From Bacteroidia bacterium (GTDB taxonomy: Bacteria > Bacteroidota > Bacteroidia > NS11-12g > UBA9320), in the NCBI GenBank assembly GCA_028339355.1, contig JAOLBX010000012.1, forward strand, positions 1 to 43,776: a stretch of 43,776 bases of DNA. Reading direction: 5' to 3'. A model generated the notes under the pieces. It was not told the origin of the DNA, did not search any database, and saw only the letters and a program-made list of their open reading frames with translations. Both the position numbers and the translations under genes were made by a program. This document shows positions 1-8,723 of this stretch, one piece after another (within the stretch, counting starts at the first letter, position 1; the number at the start of each line of letters is the position of its first letter).

Positions 1-1009
1 GCCTCAGTTTGAAATGTGGGGGCCATTTCCGGCATTACTTATTGCTACCCTTATATCAACAGGTATCGTATTAATCACTGCGGAGTTTTTACCCAAAGCA
101 CTCTTTAGACTAAATCCGAGCGGTATATTAAGTGTATTGATATACCCATTTCAAGTATTCTACTTCGTGCTATGGCCAATAGTTAGGTTCGTTATCTGGC
201 TGAGCAATACTATCCTTAGTAAAATGTTAAAAGCAGAGTTTACTGAAGAGGCACCGGCTTTTAGTAAGGTAGATTTAGATCATTTTATCTCACAATCTTC
301 TCAAAGTACGGGAGAAGGAGAGGAGCAAGATGTAGATACAGATATTCTAAAAAATGCACTTGATTTTGGTAATGTGAAAGTACGAGACTGTCTGGTGCCA
401 CGTACAGAAGTGACGGCTATAGATATAGATAGTACGATAGAAGAATTAGAAGAACTTTTTGTGGAGTCTCAGCACTCTAAACTCCTAGTGTTTAAAGAAA
501 ACATGGATAATATCATTGGGTATGTCCATCACCTAGAGCTGCATAAGAAACCTAAAAGTATAAAATCCGTTTTGATTCCAATTCTTATTACAAATGAGGC
601 TCGATCGGCTAATGATATGTTAAATGAGTTTTCTCAAACTCGAAAAAGTATCGCTCTCGTCGTAGACGAATATGGAGGAACTGCAGGGATTATTACTGTG
701 GAAGACATAATGGAAGAGATATTTGGTGAAATACAAGATGAACACGATGAGGTAGAGGTAGCTACCGAGAAGGTGACTGACGATGGCGTCTACACATTGT
801 CTGCCAAAACAGAAGTTGATTACCTCAATGAGAAATATGACCTCAAGATTCCAGCAGGAGAGTACGAGACGCTAGGAGGTTTTGTACTTGCTAATTTAGA
901 GGATATCCCACGAGCAGGGGAAGTGTTTGTTATCGATAATTTTGAAATAAAAATACTCGTAGCTGCCGAACAACGAATAGATAGTGTGGAGCTAATGGTC
1001 TTAGATTAA
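1..1009 (+). CDS. CNNM/CBS-pair/CorC-domain membrane protein (GldE-like), 5' end outside window
   Basis: The reading frame is already open at the first bases, so the N-terminus lies outside the window; the first visible ATG (position 14) is probably internal. The visible part begins in the DUF21/CNNM transmembrane domain, with hydrophobic segments and the typical 'TAEFLPKALF' stretch. Two CBS motifs follow ('RDCLVPRTEVTAID' and 'DEYGGTAGIITVEDIMEEIFGEI') and then a CorC_HlyC C-terminal domain. Family members are inner-membrane proteins linked to divalent-cation transport; in Bacteroidetes this architecture includes the gliding/T9SS protein GldE. I infer GldE-like rather than proven GldE because the usual neighbours are not visible. 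Its stop codon overlaps that of the convergent rarA: both genes end on the same TTAA. Confidence 0.85.
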   Translation, partial: PQFEMWGPFPALLIATLISTGIVLITAEFLPKALFRLNPSGILSVLIYPFQVFYFVLWPIVRFVIWLSNTILSKMLKAEFTEEAPAFSKVDLDHFISQSSQSTGEGEEQDVDTDILKNALDFGNVKVRDCLVPRTEVTAIDIDSTIEELEELFVESQHSKLLVFKENMDNIIGYVHHLELHKKPKSIKSVLIPILITNEARSANDMLNEFSQTRKSIALVVDEYGGTAGIITVEDIMEEIFGEIQDEHDEVEVATEKVTDDGVYTLSAKTEVDYLNEKYDLKIPAGEYETLGGFVLANLEDIPRAGEVFVIDNFEIKILVAAEQRIDSVELMVLD

Positions 1010-2277
1010 TACCCGTATTTATCCTTCCAGAGAGCTTTCATCCTTTCTCTTATTTTATTTTCTTGAGCATTGTTTCCTGGTTCGTAGAATTTATGCTCTT
1101 TTAGTTCCTCAGGTAAAAATTCCTGCTCTACAAAATTATTCGGGAAGTCATGCGAATATTTATAGCCTTTGCCATAGTCTAGCTGTTTCATTAGTTTGGT
1201 AGGAGCATTCCTTAGGCTAAGCGGTATAGCTAAGTCTCCAGTTTCTTTCACGAGCACTTGTGCCTTGTTGATAGCCACGTAAGAAGCATTGCTCTTCGGG
1301 CTAGTGGCCAAGTAAATCGTGGCTTGGGAGAGTACTATTCTGCACTCTGGATAACCCACAGTAGCTACTGCCGTAAAACAGTTGTTAGCCAATAAAAGGG
1401 CATTGGGATTAGCATTTCCTATGTCTTCGCTTGCAGATATGACTAGTCTACGTGCAATAAATTTAGGGTCTTCTCCTCCTTCTATCATCCTGGCGAGATA
1501 ATACACAGCAGCATTTGGGTCACTCCCTCTTATAGACTTTATGAACGCAGAGACGATATCATAATGTTGCTCACCGCCTTTGTCAAACATTGCAAGTTTT
1601 TGCTGCACGGCATCATCTACCAGCTTGTTGGTAATTGTGATTTGTTTGCCTCCCTTGAAATTGACAATAATCTCAAGAGCATTTAGTAATTTTCGTCCGT
1701 CACCACCACTTATTCTTACAAGAGCATCCCATTCTTTTATTACTATTTTTTTAATGCTAAGGAATTCATCCTTTTCACACGCTTGGAGAACTAAGTTTTT
1801 TAAATCTTCCAGCTCTAATGACTTCAATACGAATACCTCACACCTAGAGAGCAGAGCTGCGTTTACTTCAAAACTAGGGTTTTCTGTAGTAGCACCAATC
1901 AATGTGATGATTCCTTCTTCTACAGCCCCCAGAAGAGCATCTTGTTGACTTTTATTGAATCTGTGAATCTCGTCAATAAAGAGTATCGCACTACCGCCGC
2001 TACCCATGAATTTAGTCTTTTTTGCTTTTTCTATTACTTCTCGTACATCCTTCACTCCTGCATTGATAGCACTTAGTTTGAAAAAAGGAGTCTTGAGCGT
2101 ATGGGAGAATATTTGTGCAAGCGTGGTTTTCCCTACTCCTGGTGGCCCCCAAAATATGCACGAATACATGGCTCCTGCTTCAAGAGCACGTCTCAATGGT
2201 TTGTTTTTCCCGATGATGTGCTGCTGGCCTACAAGTTCGTCTAGACTCTTAGGTCTTATTCTCTCAGCTAGCGGTAT
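1006..2277 (-). CDS. rarA: Replication-associated recombination protein A (RarA/MgsA), AAA+ ATPase
   Basis: AAA+ ATPase of the clamp-loader-like RarA/MgsA/WRNIP1 family, which acts at stalled replication forks. Walker A is 'GPPGVGKTT', Walker B is 'ILFIDEIHRFNKSQQDALL' and sensor 1 is 'GATTEN'; the C-terminal MgsA domain follows with 'SAFIKSIRGSDPNAAVYYLA' and 'RRLVISASEDIGNANP'. Conserved N-terminal sequence (IPLAERIRPKSLDELVGQ) can be read back to about 2277, giving about 423 residues, the normal family length. No in-frame ATG, GTG or TTG lies between that sequence and the upstream stop near 2310; the only candidates are ATA/ATC/ATT codons. The first conventional start, a TTG at 2196, would delete this conserved region. 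The start is therefore uncertain, from a rare start codon or a lost ATG. Confidence 0.92.
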   Translation of the reverse strand: MPLAERIRPKSLDELVGQQHIIGKNKPLRRALEAGAMYSCIFWGPPGVGKTTLAQIFSHTLKTPFFKLSAINAGVKDVREVIEKAKKTKFMGSGGSAILFIDEIHRFNKSQQDALLGAVEEGIITLIGATTENPSFEVNAALLSRCEVFVLKSLELEDLKNLVLQACEKDEFLSIKKIVIKEWDALVRISGGDGRKLLNALEIIVNFKGGKQITITNKLVDDAVQQKLAMFDKGGEQHYDIVSAFIKSIRGSDPNAAVYYLARMIEGGEDPKFIARRLVISASEDIGNANPNALLLANNCFTAVATVGYPECRIVLSQATIYLATSPKSNASYVAINKAQVLVKETGDLAIPLSLRNAPTKLMKQLDYGKGYKYSHDFPNNFVEQEFLPEELKEHKFYEPGNNAQENKIRERMKALWKDKYGY

Positions 2278-2374
2278 GTTGTTTTGATGGTGGATAGAGC
2301 AAAGATGTAAAATTTAGTCTGTCTAGAATATTTTTTATTTACTTTTACCTCAAGAAAAAAAACAAAAATTAGTA

Positions 2375-3046
2375 ATGAAAAAAGTAAGACTCTTTGGACT
2401 AATGATCTTTGGGTTTGTAGTGTTGACAGGTTCTAAACCAAAAGACCTGAAAAATGTCGTTCTCAATGATTTAATAGCCGAAACACAATATCAGTTTAGT
2501 GAAAGTTCGGATAACACAATGAAGATAGTATGGTGGCTACCCGTGGAATTTTGGGCAACAATATACGCTCAAGATGAATCTGTAGATGAGGCTACAGCTA
2601 ATATGATAACGGGTGCTTTGGATAATTATACCATGGTAATTGTGATAGACGGCATTTTGACTGATTTTGGCGATTTGAAATCCATCAACTCCGAAATTAT
2701 TAGAAAGAACATTAGCATCACGGATGATAAAGGAAATGTATTTAAGCCGATAAAAGACAAAGACATTGATTACGACGCCAAGATGGTTCTCAATATACTG
2801 AAACCGGTTTTTTCTAATTTGTTAGGCAAAATGGGTGAGAGCATGGAGGTTTTAATGTTCTCAAAAGAGGGTGAAGCTATTCTTAATCCATACGGGTCTG
2901 AAGGTGGTATAAATTATGACGAGGAAAACATTGATCTGGGATTGCCATTGGCTTCGTTGCTCAAGGATAAAGAATGCCCGGTAGACGGAGCCTTGATGAA
3001 TGCTAAGTGGGAATATTGCCCATTTCACGGTAAGAAGCTAAATTAA
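2375..3046 (+). CDS. Hypothetical secreted protein with C-terminal paired CP-x-DG / CP-x-HG motif
   Basis: A 223-residue protein with an N-terminal signal segment ('MKKVRLFGLMIFGFVVLTGS') and no lipobox cysteine. The middle part is charged and not recognised. The last 25 residues contain a mirrored cysteine pair, 'CPVDGALMNAKWEYCPFHG', which looks like a small metal-binding knuckle. It reads into rdgB with a 6-bp gap, so it is probably co-transcribed with rdgB and the mazG-like gene. I do not recognise the family and assign no function. Confidence 0.7.
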   Translation: MKKVRLFGLMIFGFVVLTGSKPKDLKNVVLNDLIAETQYQFSESSDNTMKIVWWLPVEFWATIYAQDESVDEATANMITGALDNYTMVIVIDGILTDFGDLKSINSEIIRKNISITDDKGNVFKPIKDKDIDYDAKMVLNILKPVFSNLLGKMGESMEVLMFSKEGEAILNPYGSEGGINYDEENIDLGLPLASLLKDKECPVDGALMNAKWEYCPFHGKKLN

Positions 3047-3052
3047 TATTTT

Positions 3053-3631
3053 ATGAATATCATTTTTGCCTCTCAAAATCCAAATAAAATAGCTGAAATT
3101 AGGGCAAAACTTCCGGGCCATACTATTGATGGTTTGGATCCCAATCTATTCCCAGATGAATTGTTGGAGACAGGATTGACGTTGGATGCTAATGCTTTGC
3201 AAAAAGTAAGACAGGTCTACGAGAAAACAGCTGAAAATTGCTTTGCAGATGATACAGGTCTAGAAGTAGAATCCTTGGATGGCGAGCCTGGTGTATATTC
3301 GGCAAGATATGCAGGGGAACAAAAGAATAGTGAAGACAATATGGCCTTATTGCTAAATAAACTTGAAGGGCTGTCCAATAGGAATGCTAGGTTTAGAACC
3401 GTGGTAGCCTTAGTTTGGAAAGGACAAGAATACATCTTTGAGGGTATTTGTAAGGGACACATAATTACTCAAAAATCGGGGTCAAAAGGTTTTGGATACG
3501 ATCCTATTTTTATCCCAGAAGGATATGATAGAACCTTTGCTGAGATGACCATGGAAGAAAAATCGCAGATTAGTCATAGGGGTCTAGCAGTGGAAAAATT
3601 AGTTCAATTTTTAAGTGAGTTAAATGATTAA
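3053..3631 (+). CDS. rdgB: XTP/dITP diphosphatase (RdgB/HAM1 family)
   Basis: Hydrolyses non-canonical purine triphosphates (XTP, dITP, ITP) to monophosphates plus pyrophosphate, keeping deaminated bases out of DNA and RNA. Hallmarks are the N-terminal 'FASQNPNKIAEI' (substrate/phosphate binding), 'ADDTGLEVESLDGEPGVYSA' with the catalytic Asp, 'GFGYDPIFIP' and the C-terminal 'SHRGLAVEKL'. The length of 192 residues is normal. It follows the upstream hypothetical gene by 6 bp, and its last codons overlap the start of the MazG-like gene by 8 bp, indicating translational coupling between two nucleotide-pool cleaning enzymes. Confidence 0.95.
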   Translation: MNIIFASQNPNKIAEIRAKLPGHTIDGLDPNLFPDELLETGLTLDANALQKVRQVYEKTAENCFADDTGLEVESLDGEPGVYSARYAGEQKNSEDNMALLLNKLEGLSNRNARFRTVVALVWKGQEYIFEGICKGHIITQKSGSKGFGYDPIFIPEGYDRTFAEMTMEEKSQISHRGLAVEKLVQFLSELND

Positions 3632-3986
3632 TAAACTAACCTCAGAAATACATCAAAATGCTGTGAGCAAGGGTTTCTATGCCGATGAAAGAAATATAGG
3701 AGAGATACTGTGTCTCATACATAGCGAAGTAAGCGAAGCTCTAGAAGCTGATCGAGACAACCGTTTTTTACGTAGCGATTTATCCGATGTACTCAAATTA
3801 GATGATTCAGCTTTTGTAGCGAAATTTGAGAAAACAACTAAGAACACCTTCGAGGATGAATTGGCCGACATATTGATTCGCGTTATGGATTTGGCGGGGT
3901 ATAAAGATATTGATTTAGAAAAACATTTAGAGGCCAAAATGCGGTATAATGCATTGAGGAGTTTTAAACACGGGAAGAAATACTAA
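3624..3986 (+). CDS. MazG-like nucleotide pyrophosphohydrolase
   Basis: A small all-alpha NTP pyrophosphohydrolase of 120 residues. The Mg-binding signature of the MazG/dUTPase-like superfamily is present as 'HSEVSEALEA' (ExxE) and 'EDELADILIRVMD' (ExxD). Single-domain members are usually about 100-120 residues and hydrolyse canonical or damaged dNTPs; the exact substrate cannot be read from sequence. The start codon lies inside the end of rdgB, so the two genes form a coupled pair. An insert of about 25 residues separates the two acidic motifs ('RFLRSDLSDVLKLDDSAF' region). Confidence 0.85.
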   Translation: MINKLTSEIHQNAVSKGFYADERNIGEILCLIHSEVSEALEADRDNRFLRSDLSDVLKLDDSAFVAKFEKTTKNTFEDELADILIRVMDLAGYKDIDLEKHLEAKMRYNALRSFKHGKKY

Positions 3987-3995
3987 AGGCAATTT

Positions 3996-4451
3996 CTATT
4001 TCTTGTAGTTTGTTTCGTAGGTGTCTATCCATTCCTCCATACTAATGTTCTGCATCAATTCTCCAATTAGGTCATAGGGGATGTCGTCCATTTTTTTAAG
4101 ACGCACACAGCTCTTGCCCATATCTAGTTTGTATTTGCATCGTTTAGCGTATCCCTCTGTGAACCATTTGTATAGCTCAGGTTTAGCATATACCCCCATA
4201 TGATAGAATCCGATGAAGTTCTTTTGTGAAGCTAAATTTGCAAATGGTAGTGGTAAGTCTGTATTGCAATGATAGCCTGCAGGATAAGTGGTTTTAGGCA
4301 CCACATACCCTATCATTCCATAATTCATACATTCTTCAAAACCCTCAGGAATATTATCCAAAATGGTTTGGCGTAGCTTTGAAAATGCAGCTTGTCGTTC
4401 TTCTGGTATTTGTGTTACGTAATCATCTGGAGAAGTTGCTTCTATTTTCAT
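3996..4451 (-). CDS. DUF1801 domain-containing protein (YdhG-like)
   Basis: A 151-residue cytosolic protein matching the DUF1801/YdhG_co fold. It opens with the 'TSPDDYVTQIPEERQAAFSKLR' helix region and then shows 'GFEECMNYGMIGYVVPK' and 'CVRLKKMDDIPYDLIGELM', typical of the family. Some relatives in Bacillus have been called iron chaperones (frataxin-like Fra/YdhG), but most have no assigned role and I do not assign one. It is transcribed divergently from the next small membrane-protein gene. Confidence 0.8.
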   Translation of the reverse strand: MKIEATSPDDYVTQIPEERQAAFSKLRQTILDNIPEGFEECMNYGMIGYVVPKTTYPAGYHCNTDLPLPFANLASQKNFIGFYHMGVYAKPELYKWFTEGYAKRCKYKLDMGKSCVRLKKMDDIPYDLIGELMQNISMEEWIDTYETNYKK

Positions 4452-4529
4452 CGTGTTATTGAATATCTATTATTCAAAGAAAATAATATTTGCCGAGAAT
4501 GAATAATTTTTGGAGTATTGCATGAAAGT

Positions 4530-4898
4530 ATGATAGCAAGCAAATGGCAAAAAAACATAGCGATAGGAGTAATGGCTCTTGTAGCGGTTCTTATTATTGT
4601 GAAGTTAGTCACTAACTACCAAGCCAATAAGGTGGAATGGGAGGAAACAGATAGAGAAAAATTGGTAACAGACTGCCTCGAAGACCTTGCAGGTTATGCG
4701 GTTCGATTTCCTACTCCTAGCGAAGAATACTGCAGCTGCACAGGAGATACTATTATGCAGCATTTCAGTAAAATGGAATATGAATTAGCATTAACTCAAA
4801 ACGAAGAAACAAAGAAAGAAGAGATTTTGCCTGTTATTCTAAAGTGCTACAATGTATACCAAGATGCAATGTTTGAAGCGAATGTTATAAAAGATTAA
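4530..4898 (+). CDS. Small single-pass membrane protein, hypothetical
   Basis: About 122 residues from the ATG at 4530; a TTG at 4518 would add four residues but starts with no better context. One N-terminal membrane helix (about residues 8-28, 'IAIGVMALVAVLIIVKLV') is followed by a soluble domain with four cysteines ('DCLEDL', 'EEYCSCTGD', 'LKCYNV'), so an exported, disulfide-containing domain is plausible. The family is not recognised. Its stop is immediately followed by the convergent aspS stop with no intergenic base. Confidence 0.65.
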   Translation: MIASKWQKNIAIGVMALVAVLIIVKLVTNYQANKVEWEETDREKLVTDCLEDLAGYAVRFPTPSEEYCSCTGDTIMQHFSKMEYELALTQNEETKKEEILPVILKCYNVYQDAMFEANVIKD

Positions 4899-6632
4899 TT
4901 ACATCCCTAGTTCCTTCTTCTGGTCTGCATTTAATGGGGCAGGAGCATCTATCATTATATCACGACCCATATTATTTTTAGGGAAAGCGATAACATCTCG
5001 TATAGAGTCTGTTCCAGAAAGCAGTGCTGACAATCGGTCCAGTCCAAAGGCTATACCTCCGTGTGGTGGAGCTCCATATTCAAAAGCATTCATCAAGAAT
5101 CCAAACTGCTCCTGTGCTTCTTCCTCTGTAAATCCAAGCAAATCAAACATACGTTTCTGCAAGTTTTTATCGTGAATTCGAATACTTCCGCCACCTACTT
5201 CCATTCCATTGATGGCCATATCATATGCATTTGCTTTTACTGCACCAGGATCTGTATCCATTTTGTCTCTGTCGGCAGGGATAGGTGAGGTAAAAGGATG
5301 GTGCATAGCGTGCCACTTGCCACTCTCTTCGTCTAACTCTACCAGTGGAAAGTCTACTACCCAGCAGGCAGCATATTTGTTCTTAGGTCTTAGGCCTTGT
5401 AACTCACCTACGTGTAGTCTAAGTTCGTTCATTTGCTTGCGAACCTTATGTGTATTGCCACTAAGTACAAAAATTAAATCATCGGCCTTAGAATCGCATT
5501 TCTCAGCCCATGTCTTTAGTTTATCTTGGTCAAAGAATTTGTCTACCGAAGACTTATAACTTCCGTCAGTATTTACTCTACAGTAGATAAGTCCAAGAGT
5601 ACCTATTTGTGGGCGTTTTACCCAGTCGGTAAATGCATCTAATTCTTTTCTGGTATAGTTATTTCCTCCAGTTACGTTTATAGCTACTACGCTTTCAGCT
5701 TTGTCAAATACTCCAAAACCATTTCCTTTGGCGACATCATCTAGGTCTACAAGCTCCATCCCAAAACGCATATCTGGTTTGTCACTACCAAAACGTCTCA
5801 TTGCTTCGTCGTATGTTAATTTAGGAATGTCCCCTAGTTCTAAGTCCTTAACACTCTTGAAAACAGAGCGAATCATTCCTTCAAATGTATCTAGCACATC
5901 ATCACGTTCTACAAAAGACATTTCACAGTCTATTTGTGTAAATTCTGGCTGCCTGTCAGCTCTAAAATCTTCGTCTCTGAAGCATTTTACTATTTGATAA
6001 TACTTATCCAATCCACTTACCATTAGCAATTGCTTAAAAGTCTGAGGACTTTGTGGGAGAGCGTAATACTGTCCTTCGTTCATACGACTAGGTACTACAA
6101 AATCTCGTGCTCCTTCTGGAGTAGATTTTATAAGATATGGAGTCTCTACATCTACAAAATCTGCGTCGTTCAAATAGTCACGTACCGCCTTATTGAGCTG
6201 ACTACGAAGTACAAGTTTCTCCTGAATAGGGTTTCTTCTAAGGTCTAAGTATCTGTACTTAAGCCTTATCTCTTCACCACCATCAGTATCATCTTCTATA
6301 GTGAATGGTGGAGTAAGTGCTGCATTGAGTACCTCAAAATCAGATACTTTTATCTCAATATCCCCAGTAGGCATATTGTCATTCTTGTTGCTTCGCTCTA
6401 TTACTGTGCCGTGCACTTTTACCACAAACTCACGACCCAGCGAGCGAGCTCTTTCGTTTAGTTCTTTGTCTTGTTCCTCATTGAAACCGAGCTGTGTGAG
6501 ACCATACCTGTCTCTCAGGTCTATAAAGGTCATTCCTCCAAAGTCTCTACGCTTTTGTACCCATCCACTTAGAGTCACTGTCGCTCCTATGTGTTCTACT
6601 CTTAGCTCTCCGCAAGTATGTGTTCTGTGCAT
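4899..6632 (-). CDS. aspS: Aspartyl-tRNA synthetase, bacterial type
   Basis: Class II aminoacyl-tRNA synthetase charging tRNA-Asp. The 577 residues comprise an N-terminal OB-fold anticodon-binding domain (about 1-105, '[20 protein letters not shown]'), the catalytic core, and the GAD insertion typical of bacterial AspRS (about 280-410). Motif 1 region '[20 protein letters not shown]' precedes motif 2 '[14 protein letters not shown]' (218-231) and motif 3 '[11 protein letters not shown]' (ending at 534). It looks complete. It is monocistronic as far as can be seen, with convergent and opposed neighbours. Whether it is discriminating or also charges tRNA-Asn cannot be judged here. Confidence 0.98.
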   Translation of the reverse strand: MHRTHTCGELRVEHIGATVTLSGWVQKRRDFGGMTFIDLRDRYGLTQLGFNEEQDKELNERARSLGREFVVKVHGTVIERSNKNDNMPTGDIEIKVSDFEVLNAALTPPFTIEDDTDGGEEIRLKYRYLDLRRNPIQEKLVLRSQLNKAVRDYLNDADFVDVETPYLIKSTPEGARDFVVPSRMNEGQYYALPQSPQTFKQLLMVSGLDKYYQIVKCFRDEDFRADRQPEFTQIDCEMSFVERDDVLDTFEGMIRSVFKSVKDLELGDIPKLTYDEAMRRFGSDKPDMRFGMELVDLDDVAKGNGFGVFDKAESVVAINVTGGNNYTRKELDAFTDWVKRPQIGTLGLIYCRVNTDGSYKSSVDKFFDQDKLKTWAEKCDSKADDLIFVLSGNTHKVRKQMNELRLHVGELQGLRPKNKYAACWVVDFPLVELDEESGKWHAMHHPFTSPIPADRDKMDTDPGAVKANAYDMAINGMEVGGGSIRIHDKNLQKRMFDLLGFTEEEAQEQFGFLMNAFEYGAPPHGGIAFGLDRLSALLSGTDSIRDVIAFPKNNMGRDIMIDAPAPLNADQKKELGM

Positions 6633-6694
6633 TGCGGCAAAGGTAGGCTAAAGGACTTTATTTGAGAATAGGGAAAGGACAGAATTTTAAGCAA

Positions 6695-7228
6695 TTAAAG
6701 AGTTGATTCAGCATCGACATAAGATCGTATTGCCCGGCTAATTTTGTTTGCAACTTTTTTGGAGGTGCCTAAATCTATAAAGCCACTTTGAGCTCCCAAT
6801 TCTCTCTGTTGAGCATTCATATAAAAGTCTTTTGTATCAAAGCATATAAAGAGATTAAAACGATTCCAAAACCTTCCGACATATCGAAAGTGTTTGTATT
6901 TTTCATTACTCTTAATCTCCTTAAGCTTAAAATCGGTCACTAGTCGATTTATTATTTGAACTTTCTGTTCGACTGTAGTATTAGCCTCAATTGTCTTGAC
7001 CTCGTATGTCTTAGGTATTCTCCAGAATCCATACAGTCCTAATGAAACTAGGACTGTTGTAATAGCATTAGCTACTATAGTTGGATATTCTTTGTTGTGT
7101 TTTGCTTTGTATGCGTTAAGAAATTCTGTATTGTTAGTTTCATAAATACAATATGGCCCAAGTAGTATAGCACCAATTGAAATGAAGTAATTCCAATACT
7201 TGTTAATGGCCCCGTTCTTTAGAAGCAT
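6695..7228 (-). CDS. Hypothetical membrane protein with two N-terminal helices
   Basis: A 177-residue protein with hydrophobic segments near residues 10-28 ('YFISIGAILLGPYCIY') and 52-68 ('AITTVLVSLGLYGFW'), then a soluble charged domain ending in 'KISRAIRSYVDAESTL'. Codon use is AT-rich compared with aspS. It resembles the many small two-helix proteins of accessory cargo, but I recognise no domain. A perfect -7 box (TAAATTTG on the minus strand, 7270-7263) lies 35 bases upstream of its ATG. Confidence 0.6.
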   Translation of the reverse strand: MLLKNGAINKYWNYFISIGAILLGPYCIYETNNTEFLNAYKAKHNKEYPTIVANAITTVLVSLGLYGFWRIPKTYEVKTIEANTTVEQKVQIINRLVTDFKLKEIKSNEKYKHFRYVGRFWNRFNLFICFDTKDFYMNAQQRELGAQSGFIDLGTSKKVANKISRAIRSYVDAESTL

Positions 7229-7262
7229 ATTTTTAAACTCTTCGTAGTTCTTTCTATTTCTA

Positions 7263-7270
7263 CAAATTTA
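7263..7270 (-). promoter_or_regulatory. Bacteroidetes-type -7 box (TAAATTTG)
   Basis: The minus strand reads TAAATTTG, a full match to the Bacteroidetes primary-sigma consensus TAnnTTTG, 35 bases upstream of the start of the 7228-6695 gene. No convincing TTG -33 box was found at the usual spacing. Confidence 0.5.
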
Positions 7271-7320
7271 AAGTAAACTGATATCTACATCGGTAAAGGT
7301 GTTAATGTTTTCTTTAGTTT

Positions 7321-7352
7321 AAAAAAAAGCTCCTCCGATTGAATGAAGAAGC
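7321..7352 (-). terminator. Rho-independent terminator of the VTC-CotH operon
   Basis: On the minus strand, GCTTCTTC and GGAGGAGC form an 8-bp stem with two G-U pairs around an 8-base loop, followed directly by eight T residues. It lies about 25 bases past the CotH stop codon, where an operon terminator is expected. Confidence 0.75.
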
Positions 7353-7376
7353 CTCTCAATATTGTAATTATTTTGC

Positions 7377-8723
7377 CTATTGTATATACGCCTCGGCTGC
7401 TGTAATCCTACTTGAATTATGACTTTTTAATGTGCTTATGGCAGAGTTAAACTGTCCATTCACATAAGAATAGCCATTGCGTTCTGCATCGGCAGATGCT
7501 TGCAGAAGCGATTCTTCTGCACTATAGATGCCATCCATTCTGCTATTAGCAAATGATGTCTCTATAAAAGATTTAACATAACTTTTATATTTAGTCAAAT
7601 ATTCAACGTCTGCTATGATGTAGTTGATTAGCGGCCAATCTGTGCCTACCTCGGTCATCGCAAAGGAAAGTGAACCTCCCATTTTTCCGATCTGGAATGC
7701 TTCATTATTGTCCCAGGCAATCCATTTAATGAGGTCATCAGCAGGGTCATGATAGAGGTAGTAGTTATGTGTCATTTTGCCGTAGGTATCCCAGTTTTGT
7801 ATTGTGTTATTCACAGCCAGGTATTTTAAGAAACCATCTACATCAAAAGTCGATTCTAAATCTGCTCTCCACTTGGGAGGGTCGCTAGTACGTGTAGCCG
7901 TGTGTAGAAAATCGTGCATTTCTTGTACATCGCTTTTATCGTTTATGTCCTCATTTGTTTTGAGTTCTAGATCATCCAGATCAAAACCAGCAGATGCGAA
8001 TTTTGCCCCATCACCATCAGGTTTATAGCAATTTCCTGATTTGCTTCCGAACCAATCCTTTAAGAAAGTATCAAAGACTATTTCACACATGGTATAAACC
8101 CCGTAGTAATTCAATACCCCATCGCCTTGATCAATATAGATTTCATAATAAGCTGTTCTTACCGCTGGCACTCCAAAATCTCTGAACAAATCATCGGCTG
8201 TTTTTTCTCTGATGAGGGATGGGTCATTGTAGTTGCTCCCCATCGATAACTCTTTGAAACCATAAAACCGTTGATCTGATATTGCTGGATTTATATCTTC
8301 AAACTTGTCAAAATCAAAACGTAACGGCAGTTTCCCACTTCTAGCTCTTAGCGATGAGTTTCCTTTGTAGCGTACACCTACATCTTTCCAAACGAGATTG
8401 TTGCAGTATATATCTGCTCCAAAATAGGTTGGGTTTTCACTATTGAATGTTCCACCAGGACCGCCACCACCCCGGGTTTTGTCTGCTAAGTCAGCTTGCA
8501 TGTCTGCCCATTCTTGTGAAGTGAAGACAATCTCCATGCGGTGCACCTTTGAGTTGTCAAATACGATGTTGTAGTTGGCAGGGAATCCATTGTCGTGAGT
8601 CTCGATCCCTGTTACTGTAGTTGTCCCTCCATCTTCGTCTGGAACGAAGATTACTTTTTTACAAGCGAAAAACCCAATGGTAACCAATGCCAATGCCGTT
8701 ATTTTTATAGTTCTATTTTTCAT
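7377..8723 (-). CDS. CotH kinase-family lipoprotein
   Basis: A 448-residue protein with a lipoprotein signal (lipobox 'GFFAC', Cys about residue 21) followed by the CotH domain: 'RYKGNSSLR', 'KLPLRFDFDKF', 'ELSMGSNYNDPSLIREKTA', 'YYGVYTMCEIVFDTFL' and 'IKWIAWDNNEAF'. CotH is a secretory-pathway protein-kinase-like fold first known from Bacillus spore coats; in Gram-negatives it is anchored in the envelope and its substrate is unknown. The gene overlaps the preceding DUF2490 gene by 11 bases, so it is the last cistron of the VTC-DUF4956-DUF2490-CotH operon. The catalytic Asp is probably in 'AWDNNEAF'. A Gly/Pro-rich patch ('RGGGGPGGTFN') lies near residue 90. Confidence 0.9.
   Translation of the reverse strand: MKNRTIKITALALVTIGFFACKKVIFVPDEDGGTTTVTGIETHDNGFPANYNIVFDNSKVHRMEIVFTSQEWADMQADLADKTRGGGGPGGTFNSENPTYFGADIYCNNLVWKDVGVRYKGNSSLRARSGKLPLRFDFDKFEDINPAISDQRFYGFKELSMGSNYNDPSLIREKTADDLFRDFGVPAVRTAYYEIYIDQGDGVLNYYGVYTMCEIVFDTFLKDWFGSKSGNCYKPDGDGAKFASAGFDLDDLELKTNEDINDKSDVQEMHDFLHTATRTSDPPKWRADLESTFDVDGFLKYLAVNNTIQNWDTYGKMTHNYYLYHDPADDLIKWIAWDNNEAFQIGKMGGSLSFAMTEVGTDWPLINYIIADVEYLTKYKSYVKSFIETSFANSRMDGIYSAEESLLQASADAERNGYSYVNGQFNSAISTLKSHNSSRITAAEAYIQ

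Noticed and set aside
1580-1948. 122-codon frame antisense to rarA
   Set aside because: Shadow frame; the opposite strand encodes conserved AAA+ motifs.
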